A stretch of DNA of 64,000 nucleotides, from assembly GCA_947259005.1 (NCBI GenBank), contig CAMYKP010000012.1, positions 214,384 through 278,383 of the forward strand. Direction: 5' to 3'. Source of the DNA: an uncultured Parasphingopyxis sp. (lineage in GTDB: Bacteria > Pseudomonadota > Alphaproteobacteria > Sphingomonadales > Sphingomonadaceae). Position 1 is the stretch's first letter; each line of letters begins with the position of its first letter. This document shows, piece by piece, positions 18,741 through 26,763 of this stretch. The notes under the pieces are model-generated. The model saw only the letters and a list, made by a program, of their open reading frames with translations. It ran no database searches and was not told the DNA's origin. A program made the position numbers and the translations under genes.

Positions 18741-18904
18741 CCCTCCCCCAAGGGGAGAGGGATGCGCAGACTTGGCGGCTCTGCCGCCTGGTCGAAGCTG
18801 GGTGAGGGATTGTGCCTTTCCCGACAGCGCGGAACCCCTCATCCAACGCCGCCTAGCGAGACAAGCTCGCAAGGCCTCATATCCTTCTCCCCATGGGAGA
18901 AGGG
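18741..18904 (+). repeat. Composite palindromic intergenic repeat, copy 1
   Basis: The 164-base unit begins with a palindromic CCCTCCCCCAAGGGGAGAGG and contains GAAGCTGGGTGAGGG facing CCCCTCATCCAACGCC. It ends in a perfect hairpin CCTTCTCCC-CAT-GGGAGAAGG (18883-18903). A diverged second copy with the same order lies at 22805-22976. The last purine arm sits 5 bases before the start of the next gene and serves as its ribosome binding site. Confidence 0.75.
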
Positions 18905-18908
18905 TCAT

Positions 18909-20102
18909 ATGACCGCAAAAGCCCTTTCCGGCGTCCGCGTCCTCGATTTGTCCCGCGTGCTTGCTGGGCCCTGGGCCACGCAGATGCTCGGCGATCTGGG
19001 CGCGGAGATCATCAAGATCGAGAAGCCGGGCGTGGGAGACGATACGCGCGGCTGGGGCCCGCCCTGGGTTGGCGAGGGCGAAGCGCGCACGGCAGGCTAT
19101 TATCTCTCCGCCAATCGCAACAAGAAATCGGTCGCTATCGATATCGCGACGCCCGGGGGACAAAAGTTGATCCGCGATCTCGCCGCGCAGAGCGATATCG
19201 TCGTCGAGAATTTCAAGCGCGGCGGGCTTGCCAAATACGGTCTCGATTTTGCGAGCCTCAAGGCGATCAACCCGAAGCTTATCTATTGCTCGATCACCGG
19301 CTTCGGGCAGGACGGGCCGGATGCCGACAAGCCGGGCTACGACCTGATGATCCAGGCGATGTCGGGATTCATGTCGATCACGGGCGATGCTGAGGGCCCG
19401 CCGCGCCGCATGGGCGTCGCCATGGTCGATCTCACCACGGGCATGAACGCCGGTGCCGCAATCCTCGCCGCGCTTTATCAGCGGGAGAAGACGGGCAAAG
19501 GCCAGCATATCGATATCGCCCTGTTCGATGTCGCCATGTCCGCGCTTGGCAATCAGGCGCTCAACTACCTGGTGTCGGGCGAAACGCCGGGCCGCACGGG
19601 CAACGCCCATCCCAATGTCGTCCCCTATCAGCCGTTCGAGACGGCGAATGGCTGGATCATCGTTGCGGTCGGCAATGACAGCCAGTTTGCGCGCTTTGCG
19701 GCGCTCACCGGCCATGCGGAAATGGCCGAAGACGAGCGCTACCGGACCAATTCGGCGCGCGTCGACAATCGCGACAGCCTGATCCCGCCACTCGTCGATA
19801 CGATGAGGACGCGGACCAGCGCCGAATGGACGGCCGCCCTGATCGAGGCGAAGGTGCCGCATGGCCCGATCAACACGATCGAACAGGCTTTCGCCGAACC
19901 GCAGGCCGTGCATCGCGGATTGGCACAGGAAATCGGCGGCATCCCGCAAGTCGCCAGTCCGCTCCGGCTGGGCGCTTCGCCGAAGGATGGCGCAACACCG
20001 CCACCGGCGCTGGGGCAGGATACCGATGCGGTTCTCGCTGAGCACCTCGGCCTGTCGGACAGTGCGCGCGACATGCTGCGCGACGAGGGCGTGATCGGTT
20101 AA
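18909..20102 (+). CDS. CaiB/BaiF CoA-transferase, probably glutarate CoA-transferase
   Basis: A 397-residue class III CoA-transferase: GVRVLDLSRVLAGPWATQML at the N-terminus, GDDTRGWGPPW, and PGYDLMIQAMSG, whose Asp is the expected catalytic residue. The family moves CoA between dicarboxylic acids. Directly after gcdH, the likely reaction is succinyl-CoA:glutarate CoA transfer, as for the human SUGCT relative; this is inferred from context. The start at 18909 gives the conserved N-terminus. Its Shine-Dalgarno GGAGAAGGG is the end of the intergenic repeat. Confidence 0.88.
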   Translation: MTAKALSGVRVLDLSRVLAGPWATQMLGDLGAEIIKIEKPGVGDDTRGWGPPWVGEGEARTAGYYLSANRNKKSVAIDIATPGGQKLIRDLAAQSDIVVENFKRGGLAKYGLDFASLKAINPKLIYCSITGFGQDGPDADKPGYDLMIQAMSGFMSITGDAEGPPRRMGVAMVDLTTGMNAGAAILAALYQREKTGKGQHIDIALFDVAMSALGNQALNYLVSGETPGRTGNAHPNVVPYQPFETANGWIIVAVGNDSQFARFAALTGHAEMAEDERYRTNSARVDNRDSLIPPLVDTMRTRTSAEWTAALIEAKVPHGPINTIEQAFAEPQAVHRGLAQEIGGIPQVASPLRLGASPKDGATPPPALGQDTDAVLAEHLGLSDSARDMLRDEGVIG

Positions 20103-20168
20103 ATCGGCAGTCGGCCGTTCCCCGGCATTCTCAGCACAAGTTCAGCTTCTTTCTGCGATACGGTCCGC

Positions 20169-20900
20169 ATGGTCATGGAAAGCCTCTCGAGCCGCAACCG
20201 GCTGGGCGCGATGGCGAGTGTTATCCTCGTCCATCTGCTGCTTGGCTATGCGCTGCTGACCGGCCTTGCGATGGATATCGTCCGGGACGCTGGCGAGCGG
20301 CTCAATATCGTCGAGATGCAGGATTATCGCCAGCCTGCGCCGCCCCCAGAAAGCACACAATCCCCCGATCCCGAGGAGGAAGGCGGCGCGGCCCCGCCCG
20401 ATCTGCGCGCCGAGGCAACGCCCATTGTCGCGCCGGACCCGGTGATCCGCCTGCCGGTTCCGCCAACCATAGCCGCATCGCCAGACCCCAATCGGGGCGC
20501 GGCCAGCACGCAGGGCGCTGCCGAAACGCCCGGCCCGGGCACCGGCGCAGGCGGCGAAGGAACGGGAACGGGCAGCGGCGCAGGAGGCAATGGTCCGGGC
20601 GGCGGCGCTCTGGTCTCCCGCGCCCGGCGGATCGCAGGCGACATCTCTCCCCGCGACTATCCCCGCGCCGCCCGCCGCACCCGAGCCGAGGGCACAGTCG
20701 GCGCGCGCGTCTATGTCGGCAGCGATGGCCGCGTCACGCGGTGCGAAGTGGTGGGCAGCAGCGGCAATGCCGATCTCGACACCACCACCTGCCGCCTGAT
20801 CCGCGAACGCTTCCGCTACCAACCCGCGATGAATGCGCGAGGGCAAGCCGTGGCCGATGTCACCGGACGCGAACAGCGCTGGTGGCTGGGGCGGGATTGA
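20169..20900 (+). CDS. TonB-type energy transducer
   Basis: A 243-residue protein with one N-terminal membrane helix (about 14-36), a long Pro/Glu- then Gly-rich periplasmic linker (about 55-150), and a C-terminal TonB domain (DYPRAARRTRAEGTVGARVYVG, ending with FRYQPAMNARGQ). TonB links the ExbBD proton-driven motor to outer-membrane receptors; sphingomonads have many. No exbB/exbD is adjacent, so this is probably an orphan TonB. The exact start (first or third Met) is uncertain. Confidence 0.85.
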   Translation: MVMESLSSRNRLGAMASVILVHLLLGYALLTGLAMDIVRDAGERLNIVEMQDYRQPAPPPESTQSPDPEEEGGAAPPDLRAEATPIVAPDPVIRLPVPPTIAASPDPNRGAASTQGAAETPGPGTGAGGEGTGTGSGAGGNGPGGGALVSRARRIAGDISPRDYPRAARRTRAEGTVGARVYVGSDGRVTRCEVVGSSGNADLDTTTCRLIRERFRYQPAMNARGQAVADVTGREQRWWLGRD

Positions 20901-20937
20901 GGGCGCCGTCACTGTAATCTCCGATGCAAGTATCTAT

Positions 20938-21339
20938 TTACGCTTCACACGCATCTTCAATTGCGGCGACAAGCTCCTCAACAACCAGATCAATGTCTTT
21001 CCCGTCGTAGGTATCAGTTTCGGAAAGAGAAATAACTGAAGAGTTTATCCAAATACTGCCCAAGCCTGAATTTCTGATTTCGACTGCCGCAGGACCATGA
21101 TCCATAGAGACAACAATTTGCGTTCGATCTTCCGGAACTGGCCCGTCATAGAACGTAAAACCGTTGTTAGCGGCAGTCATCCGTATTGCTTCAAGCACTC
21201 CATCTCGGTGTTCCAGAACATCGCATGTCACCCGACCATCTTCGTCAATTGCATCGACGAATTGGTCGAAATTGCATGCTGACAGAAAAAGCGAAAAAAT
21301 TAGGCAGATCGCTTGAGATTGTCTTGCAATTGTCGACAT
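20938..21339 (-). CDS. Hypothetical lipoprotein
   Basis: A 133-residue protein with a lipobox (FLSAC, Cys22) after a hydrophobic signal. The mature part is acidic with one further pair of cysteines (VTCDVLEH; EDACEA), probably a disulfide. I recognise no family. Codon use is less GC-rich than the neighbours, which may mean recent acquisition. The protein should be lipid-anchored in the envelope. It is convergent with the TonB gene, 37 bases apart. Confidence 0.6.
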   Translation of the reverse strand: MSTIARQSQAICLIFSLFLSACNFDQFVDAIDEDGRVTCDVLEHRDGVLEAIRMTAANNGFTFYDGPVPEDRTQIVVSMDHGPAAVEIRNSGLGSIWINSSVISLSETDTYDGKDIDLVVEELVAAIEDACEA

Positions 21340-21525
21340 TACGGATCGGTACCTTCCCCTGTTTTCCGGGTTCCATTTTCTGTACGCGCAATCGAAGTGC
21401 CAGCCAAACCTGACCCGATTCTCCTTGTCAGCGCGAGCCGGATATTAGACTGATCTTCGCCTAACACCCGCAATGGGTCGATGGAGGACATTCAAACTCA
21501 AACACTAGGGCCCGCCCAACACCTC

Positions 21526-21554
21526 CTGACAAACCGCAAATATTCCGTTATACT
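21526..21554 (+). promoter_or_regulatory. Sigma-70-type promoter before a leader frame and hppD
   Basis: CTGACA (21526-21531) and TATACT (21549-21554) are spaced by 17 bases. Predicted transcription start is about 21561, one base before the ATG of a 22-codon frame and about 170 bases before hppD. Confidence 0.6.
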
Positions 21555-21561
21555 CGCCCGC

Positions 21562-21630
21562 ATGAACCGCATTCTCTATTCCATTGCCTATTGGACGGTC
21601 CACCGGCTCAGCCGCTCGCTCGCGAGCTAG
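21562..21630 (+). CDS. Possible leaderless 22-residue leader peptide upstream of hppD
   Basis: The frame reads MNRILYSIAYWTVHRLSRSL then AS and TAG. Because the promoter at 21526-21554 predicts transcription starting at its ATG, it would be a leaderless mRNA. It holds two Tyr codons and one Trp codon. A 7-bp GC hairpin (GCGCGCG, 21634-21640; CGCGCGC, 21647-21653; 6-base loop) follows its stop. A regulatory leader for the tyrosine catabolic gene is possible, but no terminator T run is present. Otherwise the 390-base gap holds nothing I recognise. Confidence 0.35.
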   Translation: MNRILYSIAYWTVHRLSRSLAS

Positions 21631-21730
21631 CCTGCGCGCGCATTGCCGCGCGCCATCCCTGCGCCAGCGGGCAAACGCCCGGAAAAGGCTGGCGAATTGA
21701 CCCCTCAATCGCGTTCACAGGAATAGTTAC

Positions 21731-22804
21731 ATGACCGAGAAACCCGAAAACCTTATGGGCCTGGACGGCTTTGAATTTGTCGAATTCACCGGCCCCGATC
21801 CCGATGCGCTGGCCGATCTGTTCAACCGGATGGGGTTCACCCATATCGGCAACCATCGCAGCAAGAATGTCCGCCGCTATACGCAGGGGGACATCAATTT
21901 CATCCTCAATATGGAGCCGGACGGCCAGGCCGCGAAATTCCGCGAAGAGCGCGGGCCTTCGGCCAATGCCATGGCGTTCCGGGTTGCCGATGCGCACAAG
22001 GCGCTGGAGCTTGCCATCGAGCGCGGCGCTACGCCGGTAACCGGCAAAGTCGGGCCGATGGAGCTCAACATCCCGGCGATCGAGGGCATTGGCGGGGCGA
22101 ACCTCTATCTGGTCGACAGGCCCGGTGCTGCGACCATCTATGATATCGATTTTGAGCCGGTCGAAGGCGCCGTGCCCGAGGCCAACAGCGTCGGCCTCCA
22201 CACGCTCGATCACCTCACCCACAACCTGAAGCGCGGGCAGATGGATGTCTGGTCCGAATATTATGAGCGCATCTTCAATTTCCGCGAGATCCGCTATTTC
22301 GATATCGAGGGCCAGTCGACCGGGCTGTTCAGCCGGGCCATGACCGCGCCGGACGACAAGATCCGGATTCCCTTGAATGAGAGCCAGGACGAGCATAGCC
22401 AAATCGAGGAATTCATCCGCGATTACAAAGGCGAAGGCATCCAGCATATCGCGCTTTCGACCGACGATATTTTCGGCACGGTCGACGCCCTGCGCGAACG
22501 CGGCGTGCGTTTCCAGGACACGCCCGACACCTATTACGACCTGCTCGATGCCCGGCTTCCCGGCCATGGCCACAATGTCGAGGAGATGCGCAAGCGCAAG
22601 ATCCTGATCGACGGCGCCCCGGAAACGGGCGGCGGACTGCTGCTCCAGATTTTCACCGAGAACATGGTCGGTCCGATCTTCTTCGAAATCATCCAGCGCA
22701 AGGGCAATGACGGCTTTGGCGAAGGCAATTTCAAGGCGCTGTTCGAGAGCATAGAGCTCGACCAGATCAATCGCGGTGTGATCCCGGCCAAAGAAGAGGC
22801 TTAA
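21731..22804 (+). CDS. hppD: 4-hydroxyphenylpyruvate dioxygenase
   Basis: A 357-residue non-heme iron(II) enzyme converting 4-hydroxyphenylpyruvate to homogentisate. Two glyoxalase-fold halves are visible. The metal ligands lie in LDHLTHNLKRG (His), IQHIALSTDDI (His), and the glutamate in GPIFFEIIQRKG. The C-terminal sequence GFGEGNFKALFESIE is the family hallmark that closes the active site. Homogentisate dioxygenase follows, so both steps of tyrosine catabolism are adjacent. A possible leader frame and promoter precede it. Confidence 0.97.
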   Translation: MTEKPENLMGLDGFEFVEFTGPDPDALADLFNRMGFTHIGNHRSKNVRRYTQGDINFILNMEPDGQAAKFREERGPSANAMAFRVADAHKALELAIERGATPVTGKVGPMELNIPAIEGIGGANLYLVDRPGAATIYDIDFEPVEGAVPEANSVGLHTLDHLTHNLKRGQMDVWSEYYERIFNFREIRYFDIEGQSTGLFSRAMTAPDDKIRIPLNESQDEHSQIEEFIRDYKGEGIQHIALSTDDIFGTVDALRERGVRFQDTPDTYYDLLDARLPGHGHNVEEMRKRKILIDGAPETGGGLLLQIFTENMVGPIFFEIIQRKGNDGFGEGNFKALFESIELDQINRGVIPAKEEA

Positions 22805-22976
22805 CCCTTCTCCTGGTGGGAGAAGGATAAGAAGCCTTAACGACGAAGGAGTTTAGGCGAAGTTGGATGAGGGGTTCCAGCTTCGCCGACAGGTCCCGAC
22901 CCCTCACCCAGCTCCGACTAGGCTCGCGCTTCCCGCGCGAACCAAGTCTTCACACCCCTCTCCCCATGGGAGAGGG
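22805..22976 (+). repeat. Composite palindromic intergenic repeat, copy 2
   Basis: It has the same order as copy 1 at 18741: an initial CCCTTCTCCTGGTGGGAGAAGG hairpin (split here as CCCTTCTCC...GGAGAAGG), GAAGTTGGATGAGGGG facing CCCCTCACCCAGCTCC, and a terminal CCTCTCCCCATGGGAGAGG hairpin (22957-22975). The GGGAGGAG that follows is the ribosome binding site of hmgA. Confidence 0.75.
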
Positions 22977-22988
22977 AGGAGATTGAGA

Positions 22989-24287
22989 ATGACAGACCTC
23001 AAATACCAATCCGGCTTTGGCAATGAATTCGCGACCGAGGCCATCAAAGGCGCACTGCCCGAGGGCCGCAACAGCCCGCAGCGCCCTGCCTTCGGTCTCT
23101 ATGCCGAGCAGTTCTCCGGCACCGCCTTCACCGTGCCGCGTGACCGCAATCTGCGCAGCTGGTTTTACCGGATGCGGCCAAGCGCCATGCATGGCCCGTT
23201 CAAGCGCTATGGCTGGGGCGAACGGATCGAGACGGCGCCGATAACCGGCGCGGATTTCGAGCCCAACCGGCTGCGCTGGGACCCTCTCCCCATGCCCGAA
23301 GCCGAACTGGACTGGGTCGATGGCCTCGTCACCTGGGCCGGCAATGGCGCGGCCGAAAGCCAGGCCGGCATCGGCATCCATCTTTACGCGGCCAACCGCT
23401 CAATGGAGGGCCGGGCCTTTTTCAACGCCGATGGCGAGATGCTGGTCGTGCCGCAAATGGGCGCATTGCGCATCGTTACCGAAATGGGCGTGATGGACGT
23501 TGCGCCGGGCGAAATCGGCATTATCCCGCGCGGCCTGAAATTCCGGGTCGAACTGACGGACGACGATGCGCGTGGCTATGTCTGCGAAAATTATGGTGCG
23601 CCGTTCCGCCTGCCCGATCTCGGGCCGATAGGTTCAAACGGCCTCGCCAATGCCCGTGATTTCCTCTCGCCGGTCGCCGCCTATGAAGACCGCGACGAGC
23701 CGGTTGAGCTGATCCAGAAATTCGCTGGCGCGCTCTGGCATACGACCCTCGATCATTCACCGTTCGATGTCGTCGCCTGGCACGGCAATCTGGCGCCAGT
23801 GAAATATGATCTGGCGAATTTCAACACGATTGGCTCGATCAGCTTCGACCATCCCGATCCCTCGATCTTCACCGTGCTGACCTCACCCTCCGCAAGCCCC
23901 GGCACGGCGAACTGCGATTTCGTGATCTTCCCGCCGCGCTGGCTGGTCGGCGAAGACACGTTCCGCCCGCCCTGGTTCCACCGCAATGTGATGAGCGAGT
24001 TCATGGGGCTGGTGCATGGCGAATATGATGCCAAGGCTGGCGGCTTTGCGCCGGGCGGCGCGAGCCTGCACAATTGCATGAGCGCCCACGGGCCGGACAA
24101 GGCCTCTACCGAAGCGGCCATGGCCGCCGATCTCCAGCCGCAGAAGATCGACGATACAATGGCCTTCATGTTCGAAAGCTGTCTGCCGATCCGGCCGACC
24201 CGGTTCGCGATGGATACGCCGCTGCTGCAAAACGACTATGACGGCTGTTGGGACGGGTTCGCGAAGGCACAGCTGCCGAGCGGGTAG
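22989..24287 (+). CDS. hmgA: Homogentisate 1,2-dioxygenase
   Basis: A 432-residue enzyme opening homogentisate to maleylacetoacetate. Signatures are [13 protein letters not shown] near the start, [22 protein letters not shown], and the iron site region [19 protein letters not shown] followed by [13 protein letters not shown]. The start at 22989 is set by the conserved [14 protein letters not shown] and a strong GGAGGAG site contributed by the repeat. It forms a unit with hppD. The later fumarylacetoacetase and isomerase genes are not in this window. Confidence 0.97.
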   Translation: MTDLKYQSGFGNEFATEAIKGALPEGRNSPQRPAFGLYAEQFSGTAFTVPRDRNLRSWFYRMRPSAMHGPFKRYGWGERIETAPITGADFEPNRLRWDPLPMPEAELDWVDGLVTWAGNGAAESQAGIGIHLYAANRSMEGRAFFNADGEMLVVPQMGALRIVTEMGVMDVAPGEIGIIPRGLKFRVELTDDDARGYVCENYGAPFRLPDLGPIGSNGLANARDFLSPVAAYEDRDEPVELIQKFAGALWHTTLDHSPFDVVAWHGNLAPVKYDLANFNTIGSISFDHPDPSIFTVLTSPSASPGTANCDFVIFPPRWLVGEDTFRPPWFHRNVMSEFMGLVHGEYDAKAGGFAPGGASLHNCMSAHGPDKASTEAAMAADLQPQKIDDTMAFMFESCLPIRPTRFAMDTPLLQNDYDGCWDGFAKAQLPSG

Positions 24288-24290
24288 GCC

Positions 24291-25568
24291 CTAGTTGCGC
24301 GTTCGCGGATCGCGGACGAAGAATATCATCGCGGCGAGAGCAATGAGGATCAGCCCGATCGATATCCATAACAGCGGGATATAGCCGAACGACGCCGCGA
24401 TAAGGCCGCCGGCCAGCGGGCCGAGCGCGGCCATGCTCGTTTCGGCCGTCGTCGACAGCGCGAGCCGCATCGGCAGGTCGTCCCGGCTCCCGAATTCGAG
24501 AACGATGGTGGTCGCGCTCATCATATAGCCGGACATGGAAGCCCCGATCCCGAGAAAGGCGATGAAGATCGGTACCGGACCGTTGGCGGCGAGCAGCACG
24601 GCAAGCGCCGCCAGCCAGATCAGCAAGGCGAGGATCATCGTCAGCCGGTAGCCCCGCCGATCCCCCAAATGGCCCCAGAGCAGGTTCGAAATGGTATCCG
24701 CGCCGAGGAACGCGACGGTAAGCAGGCCAAGAGCCGCGCCGCTCAGATCCATCCGGTCGGCGGCATAGAGAATGTAGAAGGGCATTGATATACGCGCGGC
24801 CACAGCGAACAATTGCGCGATCACGAACCAGCGATAGTCCCGGTCCGCCAGCAATTCGGGAAAATCGCGAAGCCGTTCACGGATCGACATTTTCGGGCGA
24901 ACGGTTGGCGGTTCGGGTTCGCGAACGAAACGGTAGAGGACATAAAGGCCGATACTGGTCAGGACGAAACAGAACAGAAATGTCGTCGCATAGCCATTGC
25001 CAAGCGTCTCGTGCTCGATAAACCAGGCGCCGGCAAAATAGGAGAGCAGGGCCGCGATGCCCGCACCCGCGACGTTGCGATACGCCTGCAACCGCCCCCG
25101 CCGCGCAATCGGGATAACCTTGGAAAGCAGCATCTGGAACGCAACGCGCTGCTGCCCCTGAAAAAAGCCCAAAAGAAACAGAAACAGGAATGTCGCGAAC
25201 AGGAGGAGCGAGCCTGTCAGGAAAAACCCGGCCAGCGCGAGCCCCAATATCTGCACGCGCATCGCGATGCCGATGCTGATCGCCCTTGGCAGGACGCGGG
25301 TTCGATGTTCCAGATTTGACGCGCTGATCATCGGCGAGACGGCCGCCCCGGCCTGAAGCAATCCCTGGCCCAGCCCGACAAGCGCGTTCGAACCGGTCAG
25401 CGCAAACAGATAGGCCGGCAGGAATGTCGGCGCCATCAATATGCGAAAGCCCGTCATGCCGAGCATGCCATGGGCGAAATGCGCTATATAGTTGGCGCGC
25501 AGATTGTCTTCGACGAACTGCTCATACTCGGCCTCCCGCCGCGCAAGGTCGGCCGTATCGTCGCTCAC
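24291..25568 (-). CDS. MFS transporter
   Basis: About 425 residues with twelve predicted membrane helices and the MFS loop motif in WGHLGDRRGYRLTM. There is a cytoplasmic N-terminus (DDTADLARREAEYEQFVEDN). The substrate is unknown. The start is uncertain. The GTG at 25568 lies just after the stop of the upstream acyl-CoA dehydrogenase gene (same strand), but its ribosome site is poor. An ATG at 25697 would overlap that gene by 101 bases. It ends 3 bases from the convergent hmgA stop. Export of a catabolic product or drug is equally possible. Confidence 0.8.
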   Translation of the reverse strand: MSDDTADLARREAEYEQFVEDNLRANYIAHFAHGMLGMTGFRILMAPTFLPAYLFALTGSNALVGLGQGLLQAGAAVSPMISASNLEHRTRVLPRAISIGIAMRVQILGLALAGFFLTGSLLLFATFLFLFLLGFFQGQQRVAFQMLLSKVIPIARRGRLQAYRNVAGAGIAALLSYFAGAWFIEHETLGNGYATTFLFCFVLTSIGLYVLYRFVREPEPPTVRPKMSIRERLRDFPELLADRDYRWFVIAQLFAVAARISMPFYILYAADRMDLSGAALGLLTVAFLGADTISNLLWGHLGDRRGYRLTMILALLIWLAALAVLLAANGPVPIFIAFLGIGASMSGYMMSATTIVLEFGSRDDLPMRLALSTTAETSMAALGPLAGGLIAASFGYIPLLWISIGLILIALAAMIFFVRDPRTRN

Positions 25569-25596
25569 GGAAGGCGGCGGAGAGGCGGGCGAGCGA

Positions 25597-26682
25597 TCAA
25601 TAGCTGTTGAGCTTGGCGAAACGCTCGCGGTGATAGCCGGAACCGCCCCATTGGCTCTCCAGCACACGGGCGCGCTTGAAATAGAAGCCCGCATCATGCT
25701 CGTCGGTCATGCCGATGCCGCCATGGAGCTGGATCATTTCATGCGTGATCCGGTGAACGGTATCGTTGGCCGTCGCCTTGGCCACGGCTACCGCTTCTGC
25801 CGCGCTGTCGATATCGCTATCGAGCGCGGAGAGCGCCGTTTCCACGGCCGAACGCATCATCTCTATATCGCCGAACATCTCGGCCATGCGATGCTGCAAG
25901 GCCTGGAAACTGGAAAGCACCTGCCCGAACTGGACGCGCGTTTTCAGATAGTCATTGGTGGTCGCAAAGGCCTGGACGGCAAGGCCGAGCATCTCGGCAC
26001 AGGCGATCACCCGGGCGCAATCGAGAACCTTGTCGAGCAGATCGTCTCCGCCTTCGGCGAGCCGGGACTCATTGCCGACCACAACGTCCTTCAGCGTGAT
26101 TTCCGCATGGCTGCGGGAATCGACAATCGCGCGCTTTGCTCGTGACACACCATCCGCATCGCCATCCACTAGATAGAGGCCGTCTTTCGCGGCTACAACG
26201 AACAGGCCCGCACTGTCGCCTTCGGCAACGAACGCCTTGGTGCCGTTGATCTTTCCGCCTTCAACAGCGGTTTCGATCCTGTCCGGATTATGGTGCGCGC
26301 CTTCATCGATGGCGAGCGTGGCGACCAGTTCGCCGCTGGCGATCCGGGGCAGGTATTTCGCCTTTTGCGCGTCGGAACCGCCAAGGATGATGGCTATCGC
26401 CGCCGCCGAAGACGCCGCCAGAGGCGCCGCCGCAACGTTCCGGCCCAGCTCTTCAAGGACCAGCCCGAGCCCGGTAAAACCGAAATCGCTGCCGCCATGC
26501 TCTTCGGGAATGACGATACCCGTCCAGCCCATCTGGGCCATTTCCGTATAAATGGCCGGATCATAGCCTTCGGAATGGCCTGCATCGCGCGCCTTGCGGA
26601 ATGCGGAAACCGGATTTTCCTTGTCCGACCATTCGCGCGCCATATCGCGCAACATCACCTGTTCGTCCGTGAGCCCTGCCAT
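25597..26682 (-). CDS. Acyl-CoA dehydrogenase family protein lacking the usual catalytic Glu
   Basis: A 361-residue acyl-CoA dehydrogenase fold: N-terminal helical domain (DEQVMLRDMAREWSDKENP), middle domain, and C-terminal domain with QLHGGIGMTDEHDAGFYFKR. The usual YEG(T/S) catalytic glutamate loop near the C-terminus is not visible, as in the non-catalytic partner of two-subunit enzymes (for example steroid FadE pairs). No partner lies next to it. A LiuR-like palindrome (26719-26734) precedes it. The substrate is unknown. Confidence 0.82.
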   Translation of the reverse strand: MAGLTDEQVMLRDMAREWSDKENPVSAFRKARDAGHSEGYDPAIYTEMAQMGWTGIVIPEEHGGSDFGFTGLGLVLEELGRNVAAAPLAASSAAAIAIILGGSDAQKAKYLPRIASGELVATLAIDEGAHHNPDRIETAVEGGKINGTKAFVAEGDSAGLFVVAAKDGLYLVDGDADGVSRAKRAIVDSRSHAEITLKDVVVGNESRLAEGGDDLLDKVLDCARVIACAEMLGLAVQAFATTNDYLKTRVQFGQVLSSFQALQHRMAEMFGDIEMMRSAVETALSALDSDIDSAAEAVAVAKATANDTVHRITHEMIQLHGGIGMTDEHDAGFYFKRARVLESQWGGSGYHRERFAKLNSY

Positions 26683-26718
26683 TGCTATCCTCTTTCGCTC
26701 GCCGTTCGGCGTCGTTGG

Positions 26719-26734
26719 TTTCCGTTAACGTCAA
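26719..26734. promoter_or_regulatory. LiuR/FadR-like palindromic operator upstream of acyl-CoA dehydrogenase
   Basis: TTTCCGTTAACGTCAA (reverse TTGACGTTAACGGAAA) contains the perfect core CGTTAACG and resembles the TTGACGT-ACGTAA-type sites of MerR-family LiuR regulators. Similar sites are at 36532 and 55701. The regulator is not in the window; the family assignment is tentative. Confidence 0.45.
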
Positions 26735-26763
26735 TCACAATAGGCGCGTGAAAGCAAGGCCGC

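Noticed and set aside
25569-25697. An ATG start for the MFS gene inside the acyl-CoA dehydrogenase gene.
   Set aside because: The extra residues are a shadow of conserved dehydrogenase codons and do not resemble an MFS N-terminus.
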